Positions 18,460-27,377 of a stretch of DNA of 64,000 bases are shown piece by piece. A model generated the notes under the pieces. The model was not told where the DNA came from and made no database searches. It worked only from the letters and a program-made list of their open reading frames with translations. Within the stretch, counting starts at the first letter, position 1, and every line of letters starts with the position of its first letter. Position numbers and translations under genes: made by a program. The stretch is from Bremerella alba (lineage in GTDB: Bacteria; Planctomycetota; Planctomycetia; Pirellulales; Pirellulaceae), in assembly GCF_013618625.1 (NCBI RefSeq), contig NZ_JABRWO010000001.1, positions 434,001 to 498,000 on the forward strand. The letters are read 5' to 3'.

Positions 18460-19218
18460 GTGTCAGACGATTGGAACGCATATCTCACGCAGATCGAAGA
18501 CTCTATTGCTTCGATTCTATTGGACATGGGTATCGTCTCCGATGTTCCCGATCCGCAGCGCAAATGGCTTGTCCGGGTGCTGATTCCTCTCCAGCAACCC
18601 GATGACTACGGGCTGACATCAAATGAGGAATTCGCCGCAATCCAACCTTTAGAAGAAGGCATCGTCGAGACGATTGAGGAAGCACTCGATGCGGTCCATG
18701 TTGGCTGCATGACACACAATGGACGGCGGGATATTGTGTTCTATAGCCCAACGTTTGAAGGAATCGACGTGGCACTTGCTCCGGTCATGCAAGAGCACAC
18801 CACGTACGAACTACGAAGTGGCTACCAAGAGGATGCAGAGTGGGGTTTCTATTTTGAAATCATGTACCCCACTCCGTACGAAATTCAGTCGATGCAAAAC
18901 TGTTCGGTACTTCACAACCTACTCGAGGCCGGAGATACGCTCGAAAAAGAACGCCTCGTATCCCACTGGGCCTATTTTCCAAGCGAACAATCGCGAGCGC
19001 AGTTCATCTCGTCGGTCCAGGAAAAAGGGTTTCAGATCCAACAGGAAAACCTGCGAGAAGAAGCAGAGCAACCCAATCCGTATGGTGTGCAGATCGAGCG
19101 TGTCGATCATGTCGATCAAGCTTCCATCGACCAAGTAAGCATTGAACTGTTCGATCTGGCCCAGTCCCTAGGCGGCACCTACGACGGCTGGGAAACGAAG
19201 GTCATCAAAAGCGAGTGA
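18460..19218 (+). CDS. DUF695 / RraB-like two-domain protein
   Basis: 252 residues from the GTG at 18460, chosen because a perfect AGGAGG (18448-18453) sits six bases before it; the in-frame ATG at 18439 lies upstream of that site. The N-terminal half (WNAYLTQIEDSIASILLDMG to a WGFYFEIMYPTPYE strand) resembles DUF695. The C-terminal half (LVSHWAYFPSEQSRAQFISS, then GFQIQ and IDQVSIELFDLAQSLGGTYDGWET) resembles RraB, the regulator of RNase E activity. Fusions of these two domains are known; the function in this group is untested. It may be the last gene of the VWA cluster or independent, since it has its own strong ribosome binding site. Confidence 0.8.
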   Translation: MSDDWNAYLTQIEDSIASILLDMGIVSDVPDPQRKWLVRVLIPLQQPDDYGLTSNEEFAAIQPLEEGIVETIEEALDAVHVGCMTHNGRRDIVFYSPTFEGIDVALAPVMQEHTTYELRSGYQEDAEWGFYFEIMYPTPYEIQSMQNCSVLHNLLEAGDTLEKERLVSHWAYFPSEQSRAQFISSVQEKGFQIQQENLREEAEQPNPYGVQIERVDHVDQASIDQVSIELFDLAQSLGGTYDGWETKVIKSE

Positions 19219-19228
19219 GAATACCGCG

Positions 19229-19256
19229 GCGGATCCCCCTGCGACAAGGGATCCGC
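19229..19256. terminator. Hairpin after DUF695/RraB gene
   Basis: GCGGATCCC (19229-19237) and GGGATCCGC (19248-19256) form a perfect 9-bp stem with a 10-base loop, 10 bases past the stop at 19218. No T run follows, so termination is plausible but unproven. Confidence 0.5.
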
Positions 19257-19305
19257 TCACGGCTTCTGCTGGAGAGAATGGGGGCGATGCGAGCATCGCG
19301 TTGGT

Positions 19306-19521
19306 TTATGAACCGGGCCGCTTTAATACCCGGCGGAGTTCGTTTGCCTTGAGCAACAGTTTGATGACGGCTCCATCCAGCTGACGTCCATCCAGGAGCA
19401 CGCGTCCGGTAATCTCGCTGGCTGAGTTACCGCATCCGGAACACAACATCAGCACCAAGGCCATCCCCACACTGGCTTCCACAGGGTTCCGAGTCATCAA
19501 TTGCAATCCTCGATCGATCAT
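19306..19521 (-). pseudogene. Truncated lipoprotein remnant
   Basis: A 71-codon frame. After a hydrophobic leader ending in MLCSGCGNS comes SEITGRVLLDGRQLDGAVIK, the opening strands of the carboxypeptidase-regulatory-like lipoproteins that accompany DUF1559 genes (compare 7227-7682 and 56452-56859). The sequence then loses similarity and stops after about 20 more residues, where intact relatives run to about 140. I read it as a decayed or truncated copy; a genuinely short lipoprotein cannot be excluded. Confidence 0.5.
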
Positions 19522-19779
19522 GGCTGACTTACCTCGTTCACGGCCAAATACCGCGATTTAAGGATCGATTTTAAGACTGCCGGGATGCTACGAGGACTCA
19601 GCGTCCTGTCCCTAAACGGGAAGCTCAAACTCGGATCGAGCTTACTTCGAGTTCCAGCCAACATCCCCTCGCTTTGCGGAAATTGTCCCGCTTGAAATGG
19701 GTGCCGTGAAAGCTGGCTGGCGCTGAGCGCTGGCAAGCACGTCGCAAAATGCTAAAGAAAACGTTTTCACAAGTCATGG

Positions 19780-19808
19780 TTGATACCGAGTATCAATATC
19801 GCTATAAA
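19780..19808 (+). promoter_or_regulatory. hemP promoter with Fur-like palindromic operator
   Basis: TTGATACCGAGTATCAA (19780-19796) is a perfect 7-3-7 palindrome. Its first six bases, TTGATA, are a near-consensus -35; exactly 17 bases later comes TATAAA (19803-19808), a near-consensus -10. The palindrome therefore covers the -35 and part of the spacer, the classic geometry of a repressor operator. Since the gene downstream encodes a HemP-type hemin uptake protein, Fur or a Fur-like regulator is the obvious candidate; that identity is inference. Confidence 0.7.
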
Positions 19809-19893
19809 CTAACAGAGCGTTAGCCAGTGTCAACGACATCAGCGAATTTTCCTCGGTTCCCTTCCCGCTTCGTATGCCTCGAAAAGCTTTCGC

Positions 19894-20076
19894 ATGAACA
19901 CCTCGGATCAAGACCAAAAGGCACCCACGCCTACGCCTGAACCTGCCACGCTATTAAAGCGCACCATCCAATCCGAAGAGATCATGGCCGGTGAAAAAGA
20001 AGTTTGGATCCAGCACGGCGATGCGGTTTATCGTTTGTGTGAAACCAAGTCAGGGAAGCTCATTCTACAAAAGTAG
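19894..20076 (+). CDS. hemP: Hemin uptake protein HemP
   Basis: 60 residues, the usual HemP size. The conserved core is in the second half: EIMAGEKEVWIQHGDAVYRL, followed by CETKSGKLILQK, matching the family pattern of a GxxEVxIxHxGxxYRLRxTxxGKLIL core. HemP is a small protein linked to heme and iron uptake loci and is typically Fur-regulated; its exact mechanism is poorly known. The promoter at 19780-19808 fits that regulation. No hemin receptor or ABC transporter lies nearby. Its 3' end overlaps the convergent kinase gene by 17 bases (20060-20076). Confidence 0.85.
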   Translation: MNTSDQDQKAPTPTPEPATLLKRTIQSEEIMAGEKEVWIQHGDAVYRLCETKSGKLILQK

Positions 20077-21766
20077 AAGGCGCCGACACGAAAGGACGTT
20101 CGCGTCCAGAGCGCAGCCGTTGTCGATAATACTGCAGTCCGGGGATGAAGAAACTGGCCGCCGATACGACACCAAAGAGGAGATGGGCCGCATCAGGGTA
20201 CAAGGCCATCGGCACGCTGCACGCAAACAAGGCCATCGCCTGAAAGTAAAACCAGCCTGTCAGAATGCCTCCCTTGATTAAGAAGACCATTCCCGAAATC
20301 ACCGCCAACAGCGGCGATAGCTCGAGGGGTGCCAGGCCCAACAGCCATTCGATCGGAAAAAGACACGCCACGCCAATCATGCCGGCGCCCCAGACGTGTG
20401 CAATCTGACGCTCGACAAACGTGACCGGGCCCATTCTTCGTCGCAGATACCAGAAGCATCCGGCCCAGATTCCAGAGATGACTGTCCAAATAGCAATGTA
20501 ATGCCAGCGATGACCGTCGTTGTTCCACTGTAGAATCTGTGTCATCACGCAGCAGATAAACAGAACCAAGCTGTGCCACATCCATAGCAGGCCCCAATTC
20601 TCGAGAACCTGGGCGTTGTGCGTCTCGCGAAACAACCGGGAAACAACTTGGAAGAACTGACCGCTGCGTGCCGAGATAGCCTCGTCGTTCAGGTACGCTT
20701 CAAAATCCAGGCAAAGCATCTGCGCATCGGGATATCGCAGGTCCATCGGTTTCTGCAGACAGCGCAGCGTGATCATCTCTAGATCGCGATCGACCTTTGG
20801 GTTAACCTGATGCGGAAACGGTGGATCTTGCTCTAGCACCTTCAGCAGCACGTCGACTGGCGTTCTCCCTTGAAAAGGAGGCTGCCCGGTAATCATGGCG
20901 AACAAAATCGTTCCCAAACCATAGACGTCGCTACAAACCCCTACGGCCCCCCGGTCGCCGCTGGCCTGCTCTGGGGCCATGAACGCTGGCGTACCGATGA
21001 TTGCCCCGCTACGCGTAATGCTATCGACATCGCTGGTCACCTGCTTGGCAAGACCAAAGTCCGTGACCACAGGGCGATCATTTTTATCGATCAGGATATT
21101 GGACGGCTTTAAATCGCGGTGCAAAATCCCATGCTGATGGGCCTCGTGGACCGCACTCGAGATGATCCGCATCATCCGCGCCGCTTCCTTTGCAGGCATC
21201 GGCCCACGCGTCAGCCGCTGCGCAAGTGTCTCTCCTTCAATGTACTTCATGCTGAAGTAATATCGTCCGTCGCGGTGCCCCACTTCGTACACTGGGACAA
21301 TGCCAGGGTGGCTCAATCGTGCGGCCGACTCGGCTTCGGCCAGAAAGCGGCTCAGTTCGTCCTCGGAAGCAAGCTGCGCCTTGAGGATCATCTTCACGGC
21401 CACAATGCGGTTCAGACTTACCTGCAGTGCTCGATAAACGACCCCCATCCCACCCCGGCCGATTTCCTCGAGCAGTTCGTAGTCTCCAAAGCGAAGCGGA
21501 AGCTTTAACTGGGAAAGCTTCTCGGGGATCGGTTCGTCGCTTACGCTGGGGCTCGTAATTGAAGCATTGAGCGCCACGGCATCAGCTAACATCACCGCGC
21601 CCCACACTTCTTTCAGATCTTCGGCCAGGTGTGGATACTGCGTGGCGACGGTATCCAGGTCGACCATTTCACCGCGATGCACGCGCTGAGTCAATTCGTC
21701 GAGAAGCTCGGCCAGTTGTTCGTCGATTTGATCCCGGTCGGTGGCCATGCTCTCGCGTTGACTCAA
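20060..21766 (-). CDS. Membrane Ser/Thr protein kinase
   Basis: 568 residues. After an N-terminal helical region comes a Hanks-type kinase domain (about residues 94-360): GRGGMGVVYRA glycine loop, AVKMI with catalytic Lys about 125, HRDLKPSNILID catalytic loop, VTDFGLAK and GTPAFMAPEQASGD. The C-terminal 170 residues contain several hydrophobic helices (for example VLFICCVMTQILQ, ALFACSVPMALYP), so the kinase is membrane-bound with a cytoplasmic catalytic domain. It starts 7 bases after the sigma-factor stop on the same strand, so the two are probably co-translated. Sigma factor plus kinase pairs are a common planctomycete arrangement, suggesting phosphorylation-linked transcription control. 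An alternative start is seven codons later. Confidence 0.93.
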   Translation of the reverse strand: MSQRESMATDRDQIDEQLAELLDELTQRVHRGEMVDLDTVATQYPHLAEDLKEVWGAVMLADAVALNASITSPSVSDEPIPEKLSQLKLPLRFGDYELLEEIGRGGMGVVYRALQVSLNRIVAVKMILKAQLASEDELSRFLAEAESAARLSHPGIVPVYEVGHRDGRYYFSMKYIEGETLAQRLTRGPMPAKEAARMMRIISSAVHEAHQHGILHRDLKPSNILIDKNDRPVVTDFGLAKQVTSDVDSITRSGAIIGTPAFMAPEQASGDRGAVGVCSDVYGLGTILFAMITGQPPFQGRTPVDVLLKVLEQDPPFPHQVNPKVDRDLEMITLRCLQKPMDLRYPDAQMLCLDFEAYLNDEAISARSGQFFQVVSRLFRETHNAQVLENWGLLWMWHSLVLFICCVMTQILQWNNDGHRWHYIAIWTVISGIWAGCFWYLRRRMGPVTFVERQIAHVWGAGMIGVACLFPIEWLLGLAPLELSPLLAVISGMVFLIKGGILTGWFYFQAMALFACSVPMALYPDAAHLLFGVVSAASFFIPGLQYYRQRLRSGRERPFVSAPSTFVE

Positions 21767-21773
21767 AGAAGAA

Positions 21774-22403
21774 TTACTCGTCGACGGCCGTCGGACCCAA
21801 TAACGTTCGCAAACGGCGAATGGCCCGCAGATATCGCATACTGGCCGCCGCTGGGCTCAGATCGAGCGCCGCGGCCACATCCTGGTTCGAAAGCTGCTCG
21901 AAGTGTCGCATAATTACGACTTCTCGGTCTTGATCGTCTAATTCTTCAATGGCGGCTTGAAAGCGGACGTGCAGCTCTTGCATGGTCGCGGCCGCCCCGG
22001 GCGTCGTATTCTGGTCGCACAATTGAGCAGCCAAATCGACCGACGACTGATCCATATTGAATCCGACGTTCATATTTTGTTCGCGGTCGACACTTCGTTT
22101 TCCGCTAACCCGATGACGGCGATGGGCATCGATAATTCGATCTTTGGCCATGTGCCGTAGCCACAGATGGAACGGCATTTTCGGGTTTTCCAGATAATCG
22201 GCCAACCGGCGATTGGCATCGACCAGAACCTCTTGGACAATATCACTAGCGTCGACGCGTTGCTGAATCCGCTTATCCAGTCGCATTTCGATCATTCGGC
22301 GAAGAGAATCGCGATGACGCTGTAAAAGGGCATCCCGAGCGGAAGTATCCCCGTCTCGGGCACCTTGAAGGAGCTGCTGCGTTTTGTCAGTTTCCGGCCA
22401 CAT
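21774..22403 (-). CDS. ECF-type RNA polymerase sigma factor
   Basis: About 209 residues from the Met at 22403 (MWPETDKTQQ); a longer frame reaches 22475 but the extra residues are not sigma-like. Region 2 has VDASDIVQEVLVDANRRL and PFHLWLRHMAKDRIIDAHRR. Region 4 has ELDDQDREVVIMRHFEQLSN, followed by VAAALDLSPAAASMRYLRA, the helix-turn-helix that reads the -35 element. The SDIVQE and LRHMAKDR features match planctomycete ECF subgroups partnered with Ser/Thr kinases. It is followed after 7 bases by such a kinase. Regulation by phosphorylation is inference from that pairing. Confidence 0.92.
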   Translation of the reverse strand: MWPETDKTQQLLQGARDGDTSARDALLQRHRDSLRRMIEMRLDKRIQQRVDASDIVQEVLVDANRRLADYLENPKMPFHLWLRHMAKDRIIDAHRRHRVSGKRSVDREQNMNVGFNMDQSSVDLAAQLCDQNTTPGAAATMQELHVRFQAAIEELDDQDREVVIMRHFEQLSNQDVAAALDLSPAAASMRYLRAIRRLRTLLGPTAVDE

Positions 22404-22593
22404 ATATTTATTATTTTGAACGAGGGGGGCCTCCAGCAAGCCACCAGAATAGAATTCCGGAGGAACTGCCCCCACATTAACCGATAAAACCTGCCAATCT
22501 GGTGTTAAATCGCAACCGTTCTGTTAAAAAATCGGTGCCCAGCCTAAATCGTTTTGGCAGGTCATCTCGTCTAACTATCCGTAAGGGCCCATT

Positions 22594-23160
22594 GTGGAGC
22601 AATCGCGTCGCGCAAGCAGTACCCCCCCTGCGGAAAACCGTGGGGATACGCTGGAGACCCATTTTTCGGGTCTTCACGGGGAACTATTGGGTACGCTGTA
22701 CCACTTGTTGGGCAATATGGATGATGCTCACGATGCCCTCCAAGAGACTTTCATCAAGTGCTGGCGTCACCGTGAACAATTACCCGAAATAGAAAATGTA
22801 AGGGCGTGGATCTTCCGCATTGCCGTGAATACGGGTCGCGATATGCGGATGACAGCCTGGCGACGCAAACGTCAGGCATTAGGTGACGAGCAGCAAGTCG
22901 TTCCCAGCAAAGAGCCGACTCCCGAATACCACGCCCACAGGTCCGAGCAAATGGAACGTTTACGGATTGCCGTATCTGAGCTCCGTGATGAAGAACGGGA
23001 AGTCTTCCTGCTTCGTCAGAACGGTGACCTCACGTACGAAGCAATCGCCGAAACGCTTTCCATTCCCCTGGGAACTGTCAAAACCCGCATGCGTATGGCC
23101 CTCTCGCACCTGAGAGAACACCTAGCCCCCCAAGAGTCACCACGGAAGAATCCTTTGTAA
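22594..23160 (+). CDS. ECF sigma factor (RpoE/SigW-like)
   Basis: 188 residues from GTG. Region 2: LYHLLGNMDDAHDALQETFIKCWRH and RAWIFRIAVNTGRDMRM. Region 4: ELRDEEREVFLLRQNGDLTY then IAETLSIPLGTVKTRMRMAL. This is a standard ECF layout without extra domains. It is divergent from the other sigma gene (stretch 22404-22593 between them) and is followed after 100 bases by a very large membrane protein with an anti-sigma-like N-terminus, its probable partner. Confidence 0.93.
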   Translation: MEQSRRASSTPPAENRGDTLETHFSGLHGELLGTLYHLLGNMDDAHDALQETFIKCWRHREQLPEIENVRAWIFRIAVNTGRDMRMTAWRRKRQALGDEQQVVPSKEPTPEYHAHRSEQMERLRIAVSELRDEEREVFLLRQNGDLTYEAIAETLSIPLGTVKTRMRMALSHLREHLAPQESPRKNPL

Positions 23161-23260
23161 GCTATTGATCCTCAATTGAATTAACCTAAACCTAAGCGAA
23201 TCCTCAAAACCGAATTCGGGAACACCTCGACCCAACAGAATCGAACGTAGTAAGAGAGCA

Positions 23261-26200
23261 ATGGACGAACGCGAACAAATCCAGCAGCAGATGCTGGAAC
23301 TGATATACGGCTTACTCTCGGACCAGCAGTCCGCAGAGCTGGTCGATCGTATCAGTTCCGACGGGCAGTTGGCACGCGAATATGCCGAGCTCAAGGAACA
23401 GACCGAACTGCTGGCCGAAGTCACCCAGGCCAATACGCAGCCTCCCAACTACGACGACTGGAAACGGCAAGCAGACGACGATCGCCCCACACCAAGCACT
23501 CCGGCGGCCATGTGGGCTTCGCGCACGCTACAAGTCGTCGCGGCCCTGGCAGCCTGTTTACTGATTGCGGCGTTCGGCTACCCGATGCTAAGCATCGACC
23601 AGCAAGACCAAACGCTCGCGTTCGCTCAGCAGAAGGAACACTTGGCGAAAAACTTCCTGAGCGTCTCGGTCACTGGGCCCTCGTTAATGGCGGCCGAAGT
23701 TCGCAACGACTTCTTCGTCTCGATTGAAGACGCCGATTCGCAGCCGGTCGACGCCGAAGTCGAGTACACGTTTAAGAATCCGGAAGGGGCGACCGTTTAC
23801 TATGGCCTGACCACGGCCACCAATGGTCAAGTCGTTTGCCAGATTCCCGCCGACGAAGTCTCGTATGCTGCGAAGCTTGAAGTGGTGGCCCGGCACGAGC
23901 AAGCGAAGAGCACGCTCGACATCGACGTGAAGGCCGCCCCCCCCAAACCAATCGCCGTTCTGCAAACCGACCGCGAAATCGCCGAGCCAGGCGAAATGGT
24001 CAATTTCCGCGCCGTGGTGCTCGATCCACAAACCAATCGCGACCAGTCCGCGAATGTCGATTTCGTTTACAGGCTTCCCAATCAGCGAGGGCTCAATCAC
24101 ATTGCCAGCGCCGAACGTGCGACGCTTCAAGGGGTTGCTCAAGGCCAGATGCAAGTTCCAACGGCCAATGACTTCGACAATGTCGAACTGGGTATCCAAA
24201 GTCCTCAGCTACAAAACAACTATCAGCAGCGTGCGTTGCCTATCGCCGATGCCAGCGCGAAAGACCCAGCAGGCCTAGCTCGACTTAGCACTCGTCAATA
24301 CGGCGCCTACCAGGACAACACTTTCGGTGCTTACGGCGGCGGTGCGCCCTCGCAGATTGCCGCCAGGCCGGAAGGTGGCAACCTGGTCGCAGGCGTGTCG
24401 AATCGCTTGCGATACTTGGCCACGCGCGATCAAGCCAGCGGCAATCGCGCTCGGATGCAGGTTCGTGGAGCGGAAGCCAAGCAGGTCGCCGAGACCGACA
24501 AGCCGGATCAAGACTATGGCTACTTCGACTTCGTCCCGCAGCCGATGCAGGACTACACCGTGGAAGTGGTCGAAGAAAATCAGGCACCGCTGGAAGAACA
24601 AATCGCCCAGGCCCAGTCGCTACCGGCCGCGATGCAGATCAACAACGGAGTCGCCCCTGCGAACCAGCCGCTGGAAGTCGAAGTCCGCGTTGCTCAAGCC
24701 AACAGCACGCTGGCCCTGGTCGCCAGTGACGGACACAACACCATCGGGCACAACCTCTGGGATGTCGGTGTTAACGCTCCGATCACACAGCCGGTGCAAC
24801 TCAACTTGCCAGCGGAAGCCAGTGGTGCGCAGCGAGTGCAGCTCTTCAGCGTGCCTCAGCAAGACGACGCAGGAGACTCGGTCGCCGAGCCGCAGCTGAT
24901 CGCCGAACGAATCATCTATCGCATTCCCGTGCAGCGTTACGATATCGACGTCGAAGGCCTGCCGGCACAAGCCGATCCGGGGCAAAGCTTGAACGTGCAG
25001 GTCAGCGTGACCGACGAATTCGACAGCCCCGCTCAGGCCACTCTGGGTGTCCAGATGGAACGCGTGACCGACTTACTCCCCCGGTCGCAGCAGCCGCTGG
25101 GTCTGGAAGGAGAATGGTTCTTTAATCGTCGCGTGCAAGTTCCAGCCACCGCTGCAGCCCTTCCAGAAAACATCCGCGATCTCGAACAAGACAGCGTCTG
25201 GTTCGATCAGGTCCTGGCCCTTTCGACGTGGAAGGAAGAATCGGTCGGACCGACTTCCGATACCTCGGAGATGACCGCTCGTGTTCCAGAGGAAGCGGAC
25301 ACGGCATCGGCTGCAACGCAAGCCAAGTTGCCAGTCATGCGACGATCCAACAAAAAGATCGTTCAGTCGGAATACCAAACCGCGCTCGCCGCCGTGCATG
25401 CCGATTGGGAGTCGCAACTGGAAGACATTCGCCAGACGTCGAGTTGGATGCTGACCGTCGCTGGCGGAATCTTGGTGGTCTGTTTGATTGGCTTGGCCGT
25501 CGTTCAAGGCCTGCCGAAGATTGGTGTTTGGGGGCCAGGCCTATTGGTCGCCTTGGGAGCCGTACTGTGGGGAATCTTCTCGCTCAATCTGGCCCTTCCA
25601 GAAATGAACGCCCCTTCGGCGAGCCAGACTGAGATGGTCGCTTTGAACGATGCCATTGAGAAGCGAGAGACCCCACTTGCGAAGGCATCTCAAGACCTGC
25701 CAAAGGAACGCCAGGCCGATGGCGCGGTCATCCCGATGGCTGACGACAACGCAGCGGCTTCATCTTTTGCTGCTGGTAGTATGTCCGCTAACGCTCCTCA
25801 GATTCGCCCTGCTGTCGAACTGCAACGCAATGGCCAACCGTCACAAAAAGCTCAAGTCGAACTGCGATCGGGCCCGGCCCGCTTTGCTCAGCCCACGGCC
25901 GGAGGCATGCGAGAGCCCTCGAATGATGCTCCCGGCGGATCCCCCCTGTCGGCTCCTGCTAACGCAAGTAACGCCGAAATGCGAGGTGCCGGCATGGAAA
26001 GCTTTGGCGCGACACCGCGTTTGATGAGATCGCAACCAGAACCTTCGCCCCAAGCGGAAGCTCCTGCGGATAATGATGCCAACGATCCTCAAGCCGATGC
26101 GGTAGAAATTGAGTCCGCCGAAAGCGTGATGGGGCGTTCGGGCGATCCACAGAGCGAAACCGAAACGCTTCGATCCGAACCCGTTCTTTGGCAGCCTCGT

Positions 26201-26386
26201 TTGACGACCAATCCCGACGGCCAAGTCAACATCCCGGTGCAATTGCCGCGGCAGCCTGGCCGGTATCGCCTGCTGATCGACGCCCATGGTTCGGGACGTT
26301 TAGGCACCGTGGTCCGGTACGTTGAGGTGCGGCTGCCTAGCCTCGCGGCTCCTGTTCCGGCCGCCCCTAAGAAAGCTGCGAACTAA
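23261..26386 (+). CDS. Large anti-sigma-like membrane protein with alpha-2-macroglobulin-like domains
   Basis: 1041 residues. Residues 1-80 look like a cytoplasmic anti-sigma region without zinc ligands (IYGLLSDQQSAELVDRISSD). A membrane helix follows near 88-107 (LQVVAALAACLLIAAFGYPML). The outer part holds beta-sandwich repeats, including an MG2-like segment (VLQTDREIAEPGEMVNFRAV). Two further hydrophobic segments lie near 730-785, then a low-complexity stretch. The C-terminus has an A2M-like module (WQPRLTTNPDGQVNIPVQLP, then GRYRLLIDAHG). No thioester CxEQ motif is seen. Gene order (sigma factor directly upstream) supports anti-sigma function; that the exported part senses a protease or envelope signal is inference. 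Confidence 0.72.
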   Translation: MDEREQIQQQMLELIYGLLSDQQSAELVDRISSDGQLAREYAELKEQTELLAEVTQANTQPPNYDDWKRQADDDRPTPSTPAAMWASRTLQVVAALAACLLIAAFGYPMLSIDQQDQTLAFAQQKEHLAKNFLSVSVTGPSLMAAEVRNDFFVSIEDADSQPVDAEVEYTFKNPEGATVYYGLTTATNGQVVCQIPADEVSYAAKLEVVARHEQAKSTLDIDVKAAPPKPIAVLQTDREIAEPGEMVNFRAVVLDPQTNRDQSANVDFVYRLPNQRGLNHIASAERATLQGVAQGQMQVPTANDFDNVELGIQSPQLQNNYQQRALPIADASAKDPAGLARLSTRQYGAYQDNTFGAYGGGAPSQIAARPEGGNLVAGVSNRLRYLATRDQASGNRARMQVRGAEAKQVAETDKPDQDYGYFDFVPQPMQDYTVEVVEENQAPLEEQIAQAQSLPAAMQINNGVAPANQPLEVEVRVAQANSTLALVASDGHNTIGHNLWDVGVNAPITQPVQLNLPAEASGAQRVQLFSVPQQDDAGDSVAEPQLIAERIIYRIPVQRYDIDVEGLPAQADPGQSLNVQVSVTDEFDSPAQATLGVQMERVTDLLPRSQQPLGLEGEWFFNRRVQVPATAAALPENIRDLEQDSVWFDQVLALSTWKEESVGPTSDTSEMTARVPEEADTASAATQAKLPVMRRSNKKIVQSEYQTALAAVHADWESQLEDIRQTSSWMLTVAGGILVVCLIGLAVVQGLPKIGVWGPGLLVALGAVLWGIFSLNLALPEMNAPSASQTEMVALNDAIEKRETPLAKASQDLPKERQADGAVIPMADDNAAASSFAAGSMSANAPQIRPAVELQRNGQPSQKAQVELRSGPARFAQPTAGGMREPSNDAPGGSPLSAPANASNAEMRGAGMESFGATPRLMRSQPEPSPQAEAPADNDANDPQADAVEIESAESVMGRSGDPQSETETLRSEPVLWQPRLTTNPDGQVNIPVQLPRQPGRYRLLIDAHGSGRLGTVVRYVEVRLPSLAAPVPAAPKKAAN

Positions 26387-26531
26387 CAGCACGCCAGCTG
26401 TAGCGGTTCTGCGGATCGCATCGGCTATCGGCCGATCGCGAAGACACATTTCCCGGTGGCTTCTCTCCTAACCGCTTCATCGCGGCTGACAATAGAGAAA
26501 CTTTCTTCCGCTGCGTCGGGGTCATGAGCTT

Positions 26532-27332
26532 GTGGATCTTCCAGTTTGGCAAATCATTTTGCTGGCCGTTGTGCAGGGCATAGCCGAGTTCCTGCCGATC
26601 AGTTCGTCGGGCCACCTCGTGGTTCTGGCGACGCTGCTGGGTGCCGATGCCGAAACGTTCGACCTGGTCGAGCTCAACATTGTGTTGCATGCCGGCACGC
26701 TAGGCTCGATCCTGGTTGTCTATCGTCGACACCTCTTCGAGGCGCTAACCACAGACTGGCGGATCCTGTTTCTGCTGGCCTTGGCAACCTTACCGGCGGT
26801 GATTGCCGCTGTCGTTTTGAAACTATCTGGCGGAGATGCGCTACTTGAATCTCCCTTGGTCGCTGGGATGTGCCTACTGGTGACCGGTGTGATCCTGTTG
26901 CTTTCGCAGCGATTGAGCCAGAACGAACAAATGTACGAAGCGACCACTTGGGGCCAAGCCTGGTGGATTGGTTGCGCCCAGGCCCTTGCCATCTTGCCTG
27001 GTATATCTCGCAGTGGATCGACCATCTGCAGCGGTCAGGCGTTGGGACTTTCGCGTGAAGCCGCCGCGACCTTCTCGTTTTTGATGGCGGTGCCGGCGAT
27101 TCTTGGAGCGATTGTTTTAGAGCTGGCCAAGTCCCTCTCACAACCAGCGGAAGCCAACAATGGGCTGCCGGCCTGGCTGTTGCTGCTGGGAGCTCTGGTC
27201 TCTTTTGCAGTAGGCTGGGCATCGCTGGTCCTGTTGCTGCGGATCGTTCAGCGGGGACGACTGCACTGGTTCGCGTGGTGGTGTCTGGCAGTCGGGTTGT
27301 TTGTTCTCGTGTGGCAGACGACGATAAGATAG
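26532..27332 (+). CDS. uppP: Undecaprenyl-diphosphatase UppP/BacA
   Basis: 266 residues from GTG, the normal family length. It carries both family motifs: QGIAEFLPISSSGHL near residue 16 and LPGISRSGSTICSGQALGLSR near residue 155. It has about eight hydrophobic helices. The enzyme dephosphorylates undecaprenyl diphosphate to recycle the lipid carrier for peptidoglycan and other envelope polymers, acting in the inner membrane, and confers bacitracin tolerance when abundant. The stop is at 27330-27332; the next gene follows on the same strand. Confidence 0.95.
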   Translation: MDLPVWQIILLAVVQGIAEFLPISSSGHLVVLATLLGADAETFDLVELNIVLHAGTLGSILVVYRRHLFEALTTDWRILFLLALATLPAVIAAVVLKLSGGDALLESPLVAGMCLLVTGVILLLSQRLSQNEQMYEATTWGQAWWIGCAQALAILPGISRSGSTICSGQALGLSREAAATFSFLMAVPAILGAIVLELAKSLSQPAEANNGLPAWLLLLGALVSFAVGWASLVLLLRIVQRGRLHWFAWWCLAVGLFVLVWQTTIR

Positions 27333-27377
27333 TTGTCGTTCGTCTCTCCCTTTCCGCTGAAGTGGTCTACTAATCTG

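Larger units (their letters stand above)
19219..19893. other. Long intergenic region with remnant and hemP promoter
   Basis: 675 bases. From left to right it contains the hairpin at 19229-19256, the lipoprotein remnant on the minus strand (19306-19521), a stretch at 19522-19779 in which I see no gene, and the hemP promoter with its palindrome (19780-19808). Confidence 0.6.
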
